Shown: positions 34,010-44,662 of the stretch, in pieces
How the letters are laid out: each line of letters begins with the position of its first letter
How positions within the stretch are numbered: the stretch's first letter is position 1
Source of the DNA: Zelopaecilomyces penicillatus
Lineage: Eukaryota; Ascomycota; Sordariomycetes; Hypocreales; Pseudodiploosporaceae
Direction of reading: 5' to 3'
NCBI GenBank assembly: GCA_005765155.1
Contig: VCCP01000001.1
Location: 496,001-560,000, forward strand
Length of the DNA stretch: 64,000 nt
The notes under the pieces: generated by a model
Seen by the model: only the letters and a program-made list of their open reading frames with translations
Told to the model about the DNA's origin: nothing
The model's database searches: none
Made by a program: the position numbers and the translations under genes

Positions 34010-34348
34010 CTGTACACAGATACGAATGAGGTGGCGATGAAGTTACATACACCCTAATGATGCGGATAACTAGAGATACCTGGTATTGTGCAGAGGAGGG
34101 CATACCCGTTTACAAGTTGAAACCGAATCCTCCTGTTTTTTTATGAGTTACTATAATACGTACACTAGACATATCTTTTTTTAGAAAAGACACAAGGTTG
34201 AAATTTTCTCCATTTTTTAATCTGTTTGGTATATGCCGAAAATGTTGAATTCGACAAAGCTCCGCTGTGCTTCTTGCACATCGAGCAGATATCCTCATAC
34301 AAATTCATTCCTAAGCAGCCTCCCGCGCCCCTCTTTTGAAAATCGAAT
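34010..34348. other. Spacer between convergent ASXH and SER1 genes
   Basis: 339 bp of 3' UTR sequence. No ORF or repeat of note. Confidence 0.5.
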
Positions 34349-35764
34349 TTACGACCCCTTTGCAAAGTCTCCCAAAAATTTGGCCAGCTTTTCAGCTCCA
34401 TCAAGTGAAATCGAGTTGTAATTAGAAGCACGAATTCCTCCCACAGAACGGTGACCCTTGAGACCCGTGAGTCCTAGACCCGTCGATTCTTTCAGGAATG
34501 TCTTTTCGACGGCATCGATATCGCCTCCTCCTCGCGTGACTCGGAAGCAGATATTCATTCTCGAGCGGGCAGACTTGTGGGGGACGACTTTGTATACATC
34601 CGGGTGAGCGTCTAGCGCGCCGTAGATGAGCTGAGCTTTCTTGTTTGATATGACCTCCTGACCATCCACTTTATCCGTGTAGGTGGTTAGAAGCTTCTTG
34701 AGAACCTGTCCTGCGATGTATACACTGATTGAGACAATTGAATTAGTAGACCAACTAAATGTGGAAAATGTTTACTTGAAGAGCACTTACTCAAAGATGC
34801 TCAGTGTGTTGTATAAGCTGTTGTTCTTCGCAATCGTATCGTATTGGAGAATGATGGGAGGCAGCGGTAGCCCAAGATGTCTCATCAGAGCTGCTGATGG
34901 CTGGGGTGTTTGGGGAGCCAAAAGGCTCTTCTTAATAACCACGACAGTGATGCCGGTCGAGCCGAGATTCTTCTGAGCTCCAAAGAAGATGACTGAGAAG
35001 TTCTTCACGGGAATCCTGCGTGACAGGATGTTGGATGACATGTCGGCCACAACGATGGGCCCTTTGCCGTCGGAGGTTGGTTCCAGACACTTTGGAAAAC
35101 CGGGAAATTCGACACCCTAATATATGTTTAGCATTTCACGAGTACGGGTAGTTAGATTTGAACTGACATCCACGGTCTCATTGTCGCAGTAGTAAACCAT
35201 GGCAGCATTTTGGGACAGCTTCCAGGTGCTCTCGTCAGGAATTGTCCCAAACTTGCCGCCATTGCTCTCCCTGGAATCAGCAACCACATTCACATGCTCA
35301 GGTCCTAGCAGCCGTGCCGCCTCTGCCGCAGCCTTTTGCGACCAGCTTCCAGTCACGATATAGTCCAGCTTCAGCTCCTTGTCTATGCTTTCCCGAAGCT
35401 GTTGTACCAGCTCGGGATGTTTCAACTCATCCTTGTCGCCATCTTTCACCTGGCTAAAAATCTGGTTTCTCTTTTTGGTGACCCATGTGCCGACTAGATT
35501 ATAGGCGGTGGCGGAGAACTCTCCAGATCCGCCTCCCTGCATAAAGAGGACCTCATAGTCTTCGGGGATATCGAGATACGTGCTCAAATCTGCCTTGGCC
35601 TCATTGATGATTTTGTTTGCGATTTCAGATCGATGTGAGTGCTCGGCGATACCAAGACCAGTGCCATCAAAGTCTAGGAGTGACTGCGCTGCCTTTTCTA
35701 ACACATCGGTGGGGAGGAGTGCAGGTCCGGCACCAAAGTAGGTGATTTCGTCTCTGGTAGGCAT
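34349..35764 (-). CDS. ser1: Phosphoserine aminotransferase
   Basis: 432 residues from exons 35764-35168, 35116-34791 and 34724-34349; the introns have GTCAGT/GTAAGT donors and TAG/CAG acceptors. The enzyme transaminates 3-phosphohydroxypyruvate with glutamate to phosphoserine, the second step of serine synthesis, using PLP. Visible: FGAGPALLPTDVL at the start, GLGIAEHSHRS, LFMQGGGSGEFSAT, ADMSSNILSRR and FFGAQKNLGSTG, where Lys248 is the expected Schiff-base lysine. KGHRSVGGIRASNYNS is the conserved C-terminal substrate-binding block. The start at MPTRDEITYF is preferred over an in-frame Met five codons upstream because the conserved sequence begins there. Confidence 0.95.
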
Positions 35765-36643
35765 TTTGCGGTACTTCAATCAAGGAGAATGGTTTGAAGC
35801 GGACAAGTGGTGACGATGAATGGGGTGGTGATGGCTTCAATGACTCATGGGGCAAATAATGGAGTGTCCAGCAAGGTTCTCACGGTTTTGCAATCAAGAT
35901 GAGTTGACCGATGATGATGGGCAGAATCTTTGAGAAAGGTAAAAAAACAATGTCGAGGCAAGATGGGGTTGAAGGGAGGAGAAAACGCATTTGCTTCCCC
36001 AAAGTTCATGGTGATGATGCAATTGGGCTCCTGTCACAAGCATTGGACCATTCACTAGAGGCGCTGTACGCCGCATTGCCATGTACAGTCAAGCTACCTC
36101 TGTAGCTCCGCACTATCTTTGCTCTCGTTGACTGACATTCCTACGCCGGCGTCGGAGGCTTGTCGATATCAGGGACTGGAAAAGCTGTCTCCTCTCCCAC
36201 AGCCATCGCGTGAGTGGGTGATTGGAATGCTGCACATCGGGACTTGACCAATCTTGCGATTAGGCAATTGGCTAGGAACCACCAAGTGACTCGATGCTAT
36301 TAATAATTTTTCTTATGTGGTGGGGAGGAGCTCTCAGTCAAAGGTGCTGTGAGATTGATGGCGGGGAAAACGGAACAAAACCTTGTAGGAAGCTCTGCAA
36401 CGAGCCACTAAGTGAGGGGGACCCAGTTTGGCAGGCGGTGTGGCGGATAATCTGCGGCATGCCTGCCCAGCTCCACGCCAGCTTGGTGAAAGGCGACGAA
36501 GCTTGGGTTGCCTGGCCGCTTCCGTTCGAACCCCCATCTCATCGAACCGCCGACCGAGCTCGTTTCCTCGACCCGCTCCGCCCATCAACAACGTCACCCT
36601 TTCGCCCTCCCCCTCCGGTAGAAGCTGCTGCCAGACAAGCACC
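35765..36643. promoter_or_regulatory. Divergent promoter region of SER1 and PRE5
   Basis: 879 bp between the two start codons. No supportable ORF. The PRE5-proximal part (about 36580-36640) is the pyrimidine-rich leader. Confidence 0.5.
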
Positions 36644-37623
36644 ATGTTCAGAAACAATTACGACAACGATTCCGTCACATTGTGCGCGCATCCCCCGAGG
36701 AACCCTGCTGCATTGGACCAGCTTGAAGAAGAGTACTTGCTAACATGGGATCGAATCGACCTATAGCTCGCCCCAGGGCCGTATCTTCCAGATCGAATAT
36801 GCGGGCGAGGCAGTGAAGCAGGGATCGGTGGTGGTTGGAATCGCTAGCAAAACTCACGCAGTTCTTTGCGCCATCAAGGCAAGCTCAGCACCCGCCTCTT
36901 CGCCCCTCTGTTGGGAGCTAGATCCTATCTATGCCCAAGTCTATACTAACGTGGGGGTATTTCGATGCAAACTTATAGCGAAACGCCGAAGAGCTGTCAT
37001 CGTATCAAAAGAAGATCTTCACTATCGATGAGCACACCGGTATTGCCATTGCCGGCCTTACGTCAGATGCACGAGTTTTATCCAACTTCATGAAGCAGCA
37101 ATGCCTCGGCCACCGCCTCAGCTACGGCCGCGCCATGCCTATACGCTCGCTCGTCGATATGATCGGTGACAAGGCCCAGATTAATACTCAGGTCTACGGC
37201 AAGCGGCCGTACGGTGTTGGCTTGCTAGTGGCTGGCGTCGACGAGCGGGGTCCTCATCTGTTCGAGTTCCAACCGTCCGGCATGACAGAAGAGATGATTG
37301 CGTTTGCCATCGGTGCGCGAAGTCAGATGGCGAGAACATATCTAGAGCGAAACGTCGATGCCTTTGCCGACTGCTCGAGGGAAGAACTAGTGCAGCACGG
37401 CCTAAAGGCCTTGAAGGAGAGCTTGTCACAGGATAAGGAGTTGACGATTGAGAACACCTCAGTTGGTCTGGTTGGAATCAAGCTAGGGGAGAACGGAAAG
37501 AAGACAATCGAGCCGTTCAAGCAGTACGACGAGTTTGAGGTCAAGCAGTGGATCGAGAGTGTGGGCGAGAACCAAGGTAGCGGTGGTGGGGACGCCGAGG
37601 AGGGCATGGAGGTGGACAGCTAG
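36644..37623 (+). CDS. pre5: 20S proteasome subunit alpha type 1 (alpha-6, Pre5)
   Basis: 264 residues from exons 36644-36681, 36767-36878 and 36979-37623. Alpha subunits form the outer gated ring of the 20S proteasome; they are structural, not proteolytic. Exon 1 gives MFRNNYDNDSVT; the splice with exon 2 gives FSPQGRIFQIEYA, the alpha-subunit signature, then EAVKQGSVVVGIASKTHAV. Exon 3 begins RNAEELSSYQKKIF and contains GRAMPIRSLVDMIGDKAQ, YGKRPYGVGLLVAG and GARSQMARTYLER, which match PSMA1/Pre5 rather than other alpha subunits. The tail is acidic. Intron 2 (36879-36978) uses a GC donor: exon AAG followed by GCAAGC, acceptor TATAG. No nearby GT donor gives the conserved protein. Confidence 0.95.
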
Positions 37624-37923
37624 ACAATAACGACACAAAACGACGAGGACACCTAGACTATGTACAACTACGAGCTGCCTAGGCAGCGGTCTTTTGACAG
37701 ACTTGTCATGAATGAAAATAAAAAAAGAGAGATACCTTGACATGCGATGAACGCAGTCCATTGACCTAAATGACGTAACTATGCCTATTCTATTTCTCCC
37801 CCCTGAACCGGATATGCAGACTCCGTCGTGATTCCGGTCGCCAAAAGAACGCCTCCCAAGATACACAACGAGCATGCCTCATTTCTAAGTCTCCGGAATC
37901 GCTAGATGACACTGTTCGAGCAT
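37624..37923. other. Spacer between convergent PRE5 and LOG genes
   Basis: 300 bp with the two 3' UTRs; nothing else seen. Confidence 0.5.
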
Positions 37924-38761
37924 TTATTGGGTTCCCCACTCCAACTTGAACGTCGCCTCCGAGCCTTGATAATTCATCAATGCCAAGACAGCATCTTCTG
38001 CCGTGTCAGCCGTCACGAGGATATCCTTGTTGGCCTTCCTGATAAAACCCTGTTCAACGGCCTTGTCCACCCACTGGATAATGCCGTCCCAGTAGCCTTC
38101 AATGTTGAGCAGGCAAATGCCCTGCTTGTGGATTCCCAACTGATTCCAGGTAACGGTCTCAAAAAGCTCCTCAATGGTGCCGTAGCCGCCGCTCAGGGCG
38201 AGGAAACCGCTGCCAGGGCCGCCTGCAAAGACCTCCTCGGCCATGAGCTTCTTGCGAGTGTGCATGTCCTTGACGACCGTGGTACGGCCGTACTTGGACT
38301 CATCTGGCACGACTTGGTTGTCTCCGTTGACGGTCTGGTACGTTCCATCCCGCTCATACTTGACCAGTGCCTCAGGGATGATTCCGTGGACGGCATCGGG
38401 GCCTCGGAGCTCAACAAGAGTCTTGGCCACTTCACCCATAAGCCCAACAGTTCCACCTCCGTAGACTATGTGTGGTAGTTTGTCAGTGACGAGTTTTCAG
38501 CTGATGAGAGGGGTCGTGGCAGCGAGTGCGGGCAAAGCAGCCCTTTTCTTCCTTCTTTTCATTTTCAGTTTTGGAGAACTTACCCAAGTCTATTTCATTC
38601 TCAGCCATGACGGTGGCGAGTTCGCGCGCGGCTTCCAGGTGAGCCGGGCTTGTACCTCCACTGGCACCGCAGTATACACAAAACTTGGTGCGAGGTGTGC
38701 CGTTTGATGAACGGCCATTCTCGCTGGCCGAGTTGGCAGACGCGGTGGTTTCTGCGGTCAT
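37924..38761 (-). CDS. LOG-family nucleoside-monophosphate phosphoribohydrolase
   Basis: 239 residues from exons 38761-38584 and 38465-37924; the intron 38466-38583 has a GTAAGT donor and TAG acceptor. LOG enzymes release the base from nucleoside 5'-monophosphates and activate cytokinins in plants; fungal members may act on adenine-type nucleotides or make cytokinins. Motifs: FCVYCGASGG at the N-terminus, VYGGGTVGLMGEVA restored by the splice, DMHTRKKLM (substrate/catalytic Arg), and SGGYGTIEELFE, the PGGxGTxxE motif with Ser for the first Pro. These support an active LOG rather than a lysine decarboxylase, the older name. The first about 25 residues are Ser/Asn rich and look disordered. Confidence 0.92.
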
Positions 38762-40232
38762 GGTGTCTAATATGGAAAGTTGCGATGGCGGTTTTTCGGT
38801 TGAAGAGTTTGGAGAAGTAGTATGCTGAGTCGACGACTGGTGACAATGGAGCAGACAAGTGATGTTTGGTTTAAAACGGGGGACAAAGGTGGTTCAGATG
38901 ACAAGATTCGATGCTGCCCAAGAAACGTGTGTGTGGTCAAGTTACGATGGCCCGATTGGGTAATGACGTTTTGTAGTGTTTACTGTGCAAGTCAAGTTCC
39001 GTAAGTTCTGCAGCCTCAGCCTAATACAAAAACAAACACGGCGGAAGCAGAGGGAGGAACTTTATATATCAACGAAATTCAAAACTATCTATCTATTGCA
39101 TTGAAGTGATTGCCTCTCCTCTGCCGCCTGTCTGCTGCGCCTGGGGCTAGTGGCGTTCCCCCGAAATCCAGAACCGTAAGGCGAAGGCGTTCGTGTGCCC
39201 CCACAAAACCTGCAGAGTGGTTTTGGGTGCGATGTGCCTTTTTATCGGCCGGTGCCGGGCCTCTGCCGGGGTGAGAGTCATTCTGTGCCCCTTGGATGCC
39301 CCGTAGGATTGATTCCAAACGACTCACCGAGATAACGGCGTCCAATTGAGGTTTGGCGGCTGGTAAGACGGACTGTGGAACGAGCAGATTTCTCTGGATA
39401 GCCCAAATGAGTTTGCCGTGTTGCAGCTCCCGTTGTTTGTAGGCTTCGTTAGCTTTCCCCACGTACATTGTACGCTAATAAGCGATGCGCAACCTAGGTA
39501 TTGAATCAAACAATGAATCATAAGATAGCATCAAGCAAAAGTGGTCAGCAGGTCCTGCCAATGCCAAATCCAGGCCAATCCCGCTGCCAGAATGAAGGCC
39601 GTTTTGCCGCCACCCGTTCGGGAGTGTGATGGGTGCATTACGTCGTGGCCGATTAATGGGCTAGTAGATGTGAAGGGCCATCGATTTATCACAGCTGGGG
39701 TGCTGATGACAAGCTGAAATGGGAGAGAAGGATGACCCATTTACTGACGTATAGTGGCAATATGAAGCTGAGACTTGCAGATAGTTTCCAGGCCATCGAT
39801 TTGAGGAATGTCTGTCCACTAAAACTTTGGCATGGTGTTGCTGAGGATACAGAAACAGTCTCTCTTTACAATAGACGGTAATGTTATATGTTGAGGTTCA
39901 TGCTTCCATTCGTTCAACCATGCCGTCCACATGGAAAGATAGCACTGCGATAGCGCTGCTATGCCCAGTGAATACAGCGAGGGGTCTTGCTCAGCGGCAG
40001 GTGGGTTGGTGGGGGTGTTCAGCAGCAACGGGCACAGCAGCTTTTCCGACTGCGTCTGGCAGAATCGCCTAGTCTAGAGCGGGAAATTTCTCAGGCTCGG
40101 TGGTGGCAAGAGGCCAACGTGCAATTTGGCGGCAGCATCAACTTCCAGCGAAAAAGTGTTCCGTCAAGAACTCGGGCCACGACCCCCAGACCTTGAACCC
40201 GGAACTTCACTGCAAGGCCAGGCAAACTTGCG
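38762..40232. promoter_or_regulatory. Long divergent spacer between LOG and CLPTM1 genes
   Basis: 1.47 kb. A reverse ORF of 127 codons (39468-39085) has no recognisable domain and I do not call it a gene. The rest should contain the promoters of both flanking genes. Confidence 0.45.
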
Positions 40233-42402
40233 ATGCCTGACTCAACGGCCGTAGCAGGCCGCCGTCGGCCGGCTGGCCAGCAGCAGCAGCAGCAGCAGCG
40301 GGGAGGTGTAAGTGGCTCTACAACGCCGTCAAATGACGGCCTGGAAGTTGATGTGTTGATGTGTTGCTGATTTGTTGATTTCTCCAGGGCTTCAGCATGA
40401 ACAAGCTGTTGTTCGGCGGTGTCATGTACATTGGAATGAATTTCCTCATCGGTTACATGACGCAAAAGGACCAGACCGGTGTCACTTCGACGAACCCTGA
40501 AACCGGAGAGACCATCACGGTTGCAGGCAACACAGGCGATATTCCACCCTATCAACTGCGGCCGAAGCAGCTCAACGAGGGCGCCGAATATCGGGCTTTC
40601 CCCAAAATGCTGGCACCAATCTGGCCCCAGGACAGTCGCATCGACGTTATCGTGACTGTGTCTCCCTCGTTCAACCCGACACCCATCTCACACCTTGCTG
40701 CAGAGTACATTGTCCTGAATGAGAAGAACTTCCACATGAACAACTCTACGGACAAGCGCACGATTGATACCAAGTTCAAGGTTCCCAAGTCGGTGCAGAA
40801 TAATGGAACTCTCTGGGGTCACTTTTATGTCGGACTTGCGGGCAGCGTGCTGGATCCAATGCAGCAGGGCTTTGATCCTGGAACGGCCTATCACGTAACA
40901 TATCCGTTGACTCAGTATCTGAACAAGAAGAAGACAGTCAAGACCAGAAACCTGCTTGACGATTTGCCAGCTCCAGTTGTGAATGAGCCAGTGGAGGAGA
41001 ACCCTTCTGGTCCAATCATTGTCAATCATTACCACCCCAATGCTACCTTTGCTTTGGTTCCTGGCCTGGGTGTCAAGGAGTTTGCAACAATGCACCCGGC
41101 TATGAAACAGTTCCTTCGGCTTGAGGCTACAGGGGCTCGTGATGGTACAGGCCAGAATGGCTGGTATTGTAAGTGAACTCTCATACCGCGATTCCCCTAT
41201 TCTTTCTCCGATAGTTGCTAATCCAGTCTCGCTATTCACTAGATCCTGTACTCTTCGTCAATACATTTTGGCAGTTAAAGAACGCCATGATTGTGTTGAA
41301 CGAGACAGTCACTGAACTGCCTCTTCGCATTGATCTGCATAACATGCCCAACTGGAAATTCTACGCTCTGGCGGCTGTTGAGATGAATGCCAAGGAGTCT
41401 GCTCGTCAAGCGGCTCTTGGCAACCCCGTCCCTGGTGCAGGTGACGGCTCTGAGATTGAGATGATCAAGGAGATTCTTATCGACACCAACCCAATTCTGC
41501 TCGCCATCACTGCCGCCGTTACAGTCGCCCATCTGATCCTCGAGACGCTGGCCTTTGGTTCCGACATTGCGCATTACCGCAAGAAGAAGGATAATGTGGG
41601 AATTTCAGTTCGGTCCATTTTGGCCAATGTGTTTATGCAAACTGTCATCTTCCTGTACCTTTTGGACAATTCGCAAAACACTAGCTGGATGATCATGGGA
41701 TCACAGGTTGTCGGTATCTTCATTGAACTTTGGAAGGTCACCACCGTCGTGGATGTGCGTTTCCGACCCTCGCCTCCTGGTTCATTCCTACCATTCCAAG
41801 TTGTGTTTGAGGATAAACACAAACTCAGCGAGACCGAGGAAAAGACAAAGGAGTATGACGAGATTGCCTTCAAGTACATGTATATGTTGGCAGTGCCTCT
41901 CCTGATTGCGTACGGAATTTACTCCCTGGTGTATGACTCCCACAAATCGTGGTACTCATTTGTCATTACCACGCTTGTGGGCTCTGTTTACACGTACGGG
42001 TTCCTTATGATGATTCCCTCGCTGTACATCAACTACCGACTGAAGAGCGTGGCGCACATGCCCGCCAAGGCCATGATGTACAAATTTTTCAACACCTTCA
42101 TCGACGATCTGTTTGCCTTTACCATCAAGATGCCCTTGCTTCACCGACTGGCAACCTTCCGAGATGACGTGATCTTCTTCATCTACATCTACCAGCGATG
42201 GGCTTACAGAATCGACTACACTCGTGTGAACGAGTTCGGTCAGGGTGGCGATGACGAGGATGAGGTCGTGCCTGGGGCAGCAGAGGTCAAGGCAAAGGCG
42301 GCGGAAATTGAGGAAAAGGAGGCAACGACCGTTGAGACGGTGGAGAAGGAGGAGGCCAAGGCAACTGGTGCCGATATCGGAAAGGCATCCAAAAGAAAAT
42401 GA
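40233..42402 (+). CDS. CLPTM1-family multi-pass membrane protein
   Basis: 671 residues from exons 40233-40307, 40388-41168 and 41243-42402; the introns 40308-40387 and 41169-41242 have GTAAGT donors and CAG/TAG acceptors. CLPTM1 and CLPTM1L proteins are ER/Golgi membrane proteins; an animal CLPTM1L acts as a lipid scramblase in GPI-anchor synthesis, but the fungal role is not established. Exon 1 encodes MPDSTAVAGRRRPAG, seven Gln and RGG. The first membrane segment (FGGVMYIGMNFLIGYM) follows, then a large lumenal domain with several N-glycosylation sequons (NNST, NNGT, HPNAT, LNET) and NMPNWKFY. The C-terminal membrane block has SWMIMGSQVVGIFIELWK, SFVITTLVGSVYTYGFLMMIPSLYINYRLKSVAHMP and FIYIYQRWAYRIDYTRVNEFG. 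The tail is Glu/Lys rich. Strong family match. Confidence 0.94.
40278..40298 (+). repeat. (CAG)7 coding microsatellite
   Basis: Seven CAG codons in exon 1 of the CLPTM1-family gene, giving a seven-Gln run just before the first intron. Confidence 0.95.
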
Positions 42403-42945
42403 GTTATAGTGGATGAAGCGTGACCGTTTGCACGCTGTTCGTACGATGCCATGTTCGGTCGTACAGTATTACATGGTAGAACCGACCAAATATAAGTTAC
42501 AGCCTTTAGTGCTAGCAATTGAGTAGGCGTCGAACACATACATAAGCGGAGTGCCCTGGGTGCTGCGCGGGAACAGGCTACATTATGCTACCCAACACGG
42601 CTTCTTCTTTGAAAGGGCTCACGTGTCTCGAAAGCGCAGGGTATGGAATCAGGTCTAACTCTTGTTTTGATGTGTAGCCCTAGCTTTGACATTGACACAA
42701 ACTTACACGGCATCTGTCATTTTGCTGTTGCTCAACATGCGTAATAACTGCTGTCAATGATTGCGTAATCCTCTCCTTCGTACAAGCCAATAGATACTGA
42801 AATAAATACACATGCTATTAATAACAGAACAGATGTAGATAACAAAACTGTAAAATGATTTATATTCAACGTGAAGGATCTATTTATTAATTTACAAAGT
42901 ATGTAAAATACTAATGTATGTTCAACTAAGTAACTACAATTATAT
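42403..42945. other. Spacer between convergent CLPTM1 and FAD-oxidase genes
   Basis: 543 bp, increasingly AT-rich towards the oxidase end (about 42790-42945). No supportable gene. Confidence 0.5.
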
Positions 42946-44662
42946 TCAAACGCAAGTAACCTTGCTGATCTTGAAACCACCAGGCATCAACTTCTGAAAA
43001 ACACCAGCGGGATCGTACTTCTGAGCAGTCGCCTTTAGGAAAGCAGCGCTCTTGGCACCATAACCGCAAAGAGGATCTTGTGAAGGAGCGGCATAGTTGA
43101 TGTAGAGAAAAGGGTGGTACTTTTTGTGAGCCTTGGCAACAGACTCGGTGACGGTGATGAATTCGTCGCGGGCACGGTTCATCATGGTATCGAGCTTAGG
43201 GTCGGTCCATCGGGAAGTCAACCAGATCACTGTGAAGCCGTGTTAGTATATGTGCTCGAGACAATGTTTGAGAGATTGGAGACTTACCAATCTGGTCATC
43301 TTTAACATCAGCGAGACCAAGACTGTTTCCTCCAGTAGCTGCCGCATAGGTTTGCTGAACTTTAGGCTGAGGAATAAAGGAGACCATCCAGTCAACCTTG
43401 TCTTTTTGGGGGAGAGCATTATATATAACGTCTGTTTTCTCCCAGATCTCTTGAAGGGTGGGGGCGTCGTTGAAGATGGTCAAACTAGCAGTGACTTGGC
43501 TGAGAACTTGTTAGTTTAAGTGCTACATAACGGCGCTTGTTTTTGTTGAATTCAGTGTAGAACACTCACCGATAACCCTTAGCTTGGAATTGGCTGACAG
43601 TATGAACAAAGTCAGCGAGCTTGACCTTTCCGCCAGTATTCTTGACTTGATTAGGCATGTCGTAAAAGGGCTTCATGGAAGGTGGTTTAACGATCGCTTT
43701 GGTATTAGCGAAAGCAGTGTTGATGATCTGACCCTTCTTGCCGGCAAGATAAACGGTCATGAGCTGCATGGCGGTGTTGGTATCGAGGTGGTTGTTGGCG
43801 GTGAAGTCAACAGTAGCCTTGCTGAGCTTCTGGATCACCTCTTTGCGTTTGGCCTGAGGTCCATCCATACTCACAAAGATCTCGCCACCCCAGAGACCAT
43901 CAAAGTCAAAGGAGGCAATCTTCAAGCGAGTAACGATGCCGAAGTTGGTGTTGCCCCCCTTGAGAGCCTTGTAGAGGTCAGGGTAGCTGGTCTGATTGGC
44001 ATTGACAATCCTGCCATCGCCTAGAACAACTTCGTAGTTTAAGATGTTGTCGACAGCCCAACCCCTTTTAGGTTGGAAAAGAGACTGGCCGCCTCCTAGG
44101 GCAACACCACCGGCGCCGACGTCCTCGCAGATACCACCCGTAAAGCCAATATTACTGCTATTAAATGCATCGTAAGCCTGGCCCCAGGTGACACCAGAGC
44201 CGAGAGTCACATAACTACGGTCTTGGGCCAAACTGGCATGGTTGAGGGTACTGAGATCCAGCGACACGCCATTGTCGATGCTGTTAGCACCGACGTTGGC
44301 ATTGTGGCCGCCGGACTTGACGGCGAACTGGCACTGGTTCTTGGTGATGATCTTGATGGCCTTGGAGACATCGAGGACTGATTTGGGCGTGACAACGCAG
44401 TTGGGGTGTAGAACAGCGGTACCTGACCAGCGGGTGTTGATGAGGGTGTTGTACTGTGATGAGGAGGAAGTGTGGACGAGGCCTGGGAGACCTTTGACAA
44501 GGTCGGTGCACTGAATGAGTGTTTTGTTAGTTAGGTGTTTGGACAGTCTTTTTTTGACTATGGGAGAGGTTGTTTCAAACTTACACAGGCAGCGTTGGGT
44601 TTGGCAGGCGAAGCACTGACGCCAGCAGCCAGGACTAGAGCTGAAGCAGCCAAGGTCTTCAT
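42946..44662 (-). CDS. Secreted BBE-like FAD-dependent oxidase
   Basis: 504 residues from exons 44662-44585, 44510-43570, 43499-43288 and 43229-42946; all introns are GT-AG and in phase. It belongs to the berberine-bridge-enzyme/6-hydroxynicotine-oxidase type flavoproteins, which oxidise sugars, alcohols or alkaloid/polyketide substrates with oxygen. A signal peptide (about 1-18) suggests export. The PCMH FAD domain has CVVTPKSVLDVSKAI, FAVKSGGHNANVG (His for FAD linkage), DLSTLNHASL and GFTGGICEDVGAGGVALGGG, whose Cys would give the second, 6-S-cysteinyl FAD bond. The C-terminal BBE motif is YINYAAPSQDPLCGYG. Substrate cannot be read from sequence. It has no obvious biosynthetic partners and borders a 3 kb gene-free AT-rich stretch. 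Confidence 0.92.

Noticed and set aside
39085..39468. Reverse ORF of 127 codons between LOG and CLPTM1 genes
   Set aside because: Looks partly protein-like at first (KLIWAIQRNLLVPQSVL) but becomes Pro/Arg/His-rich without structure; no homology recognised and no splice partner found.
34240..44500. Possible biosynthetic cluster linking FAD oxidase, LOG enzyme and CLPTM1
   Set aside because: CLPTM1, PRE5 and SER1 are housekeeping genes and no synthase, regulator or other tailoring enzyme is present.
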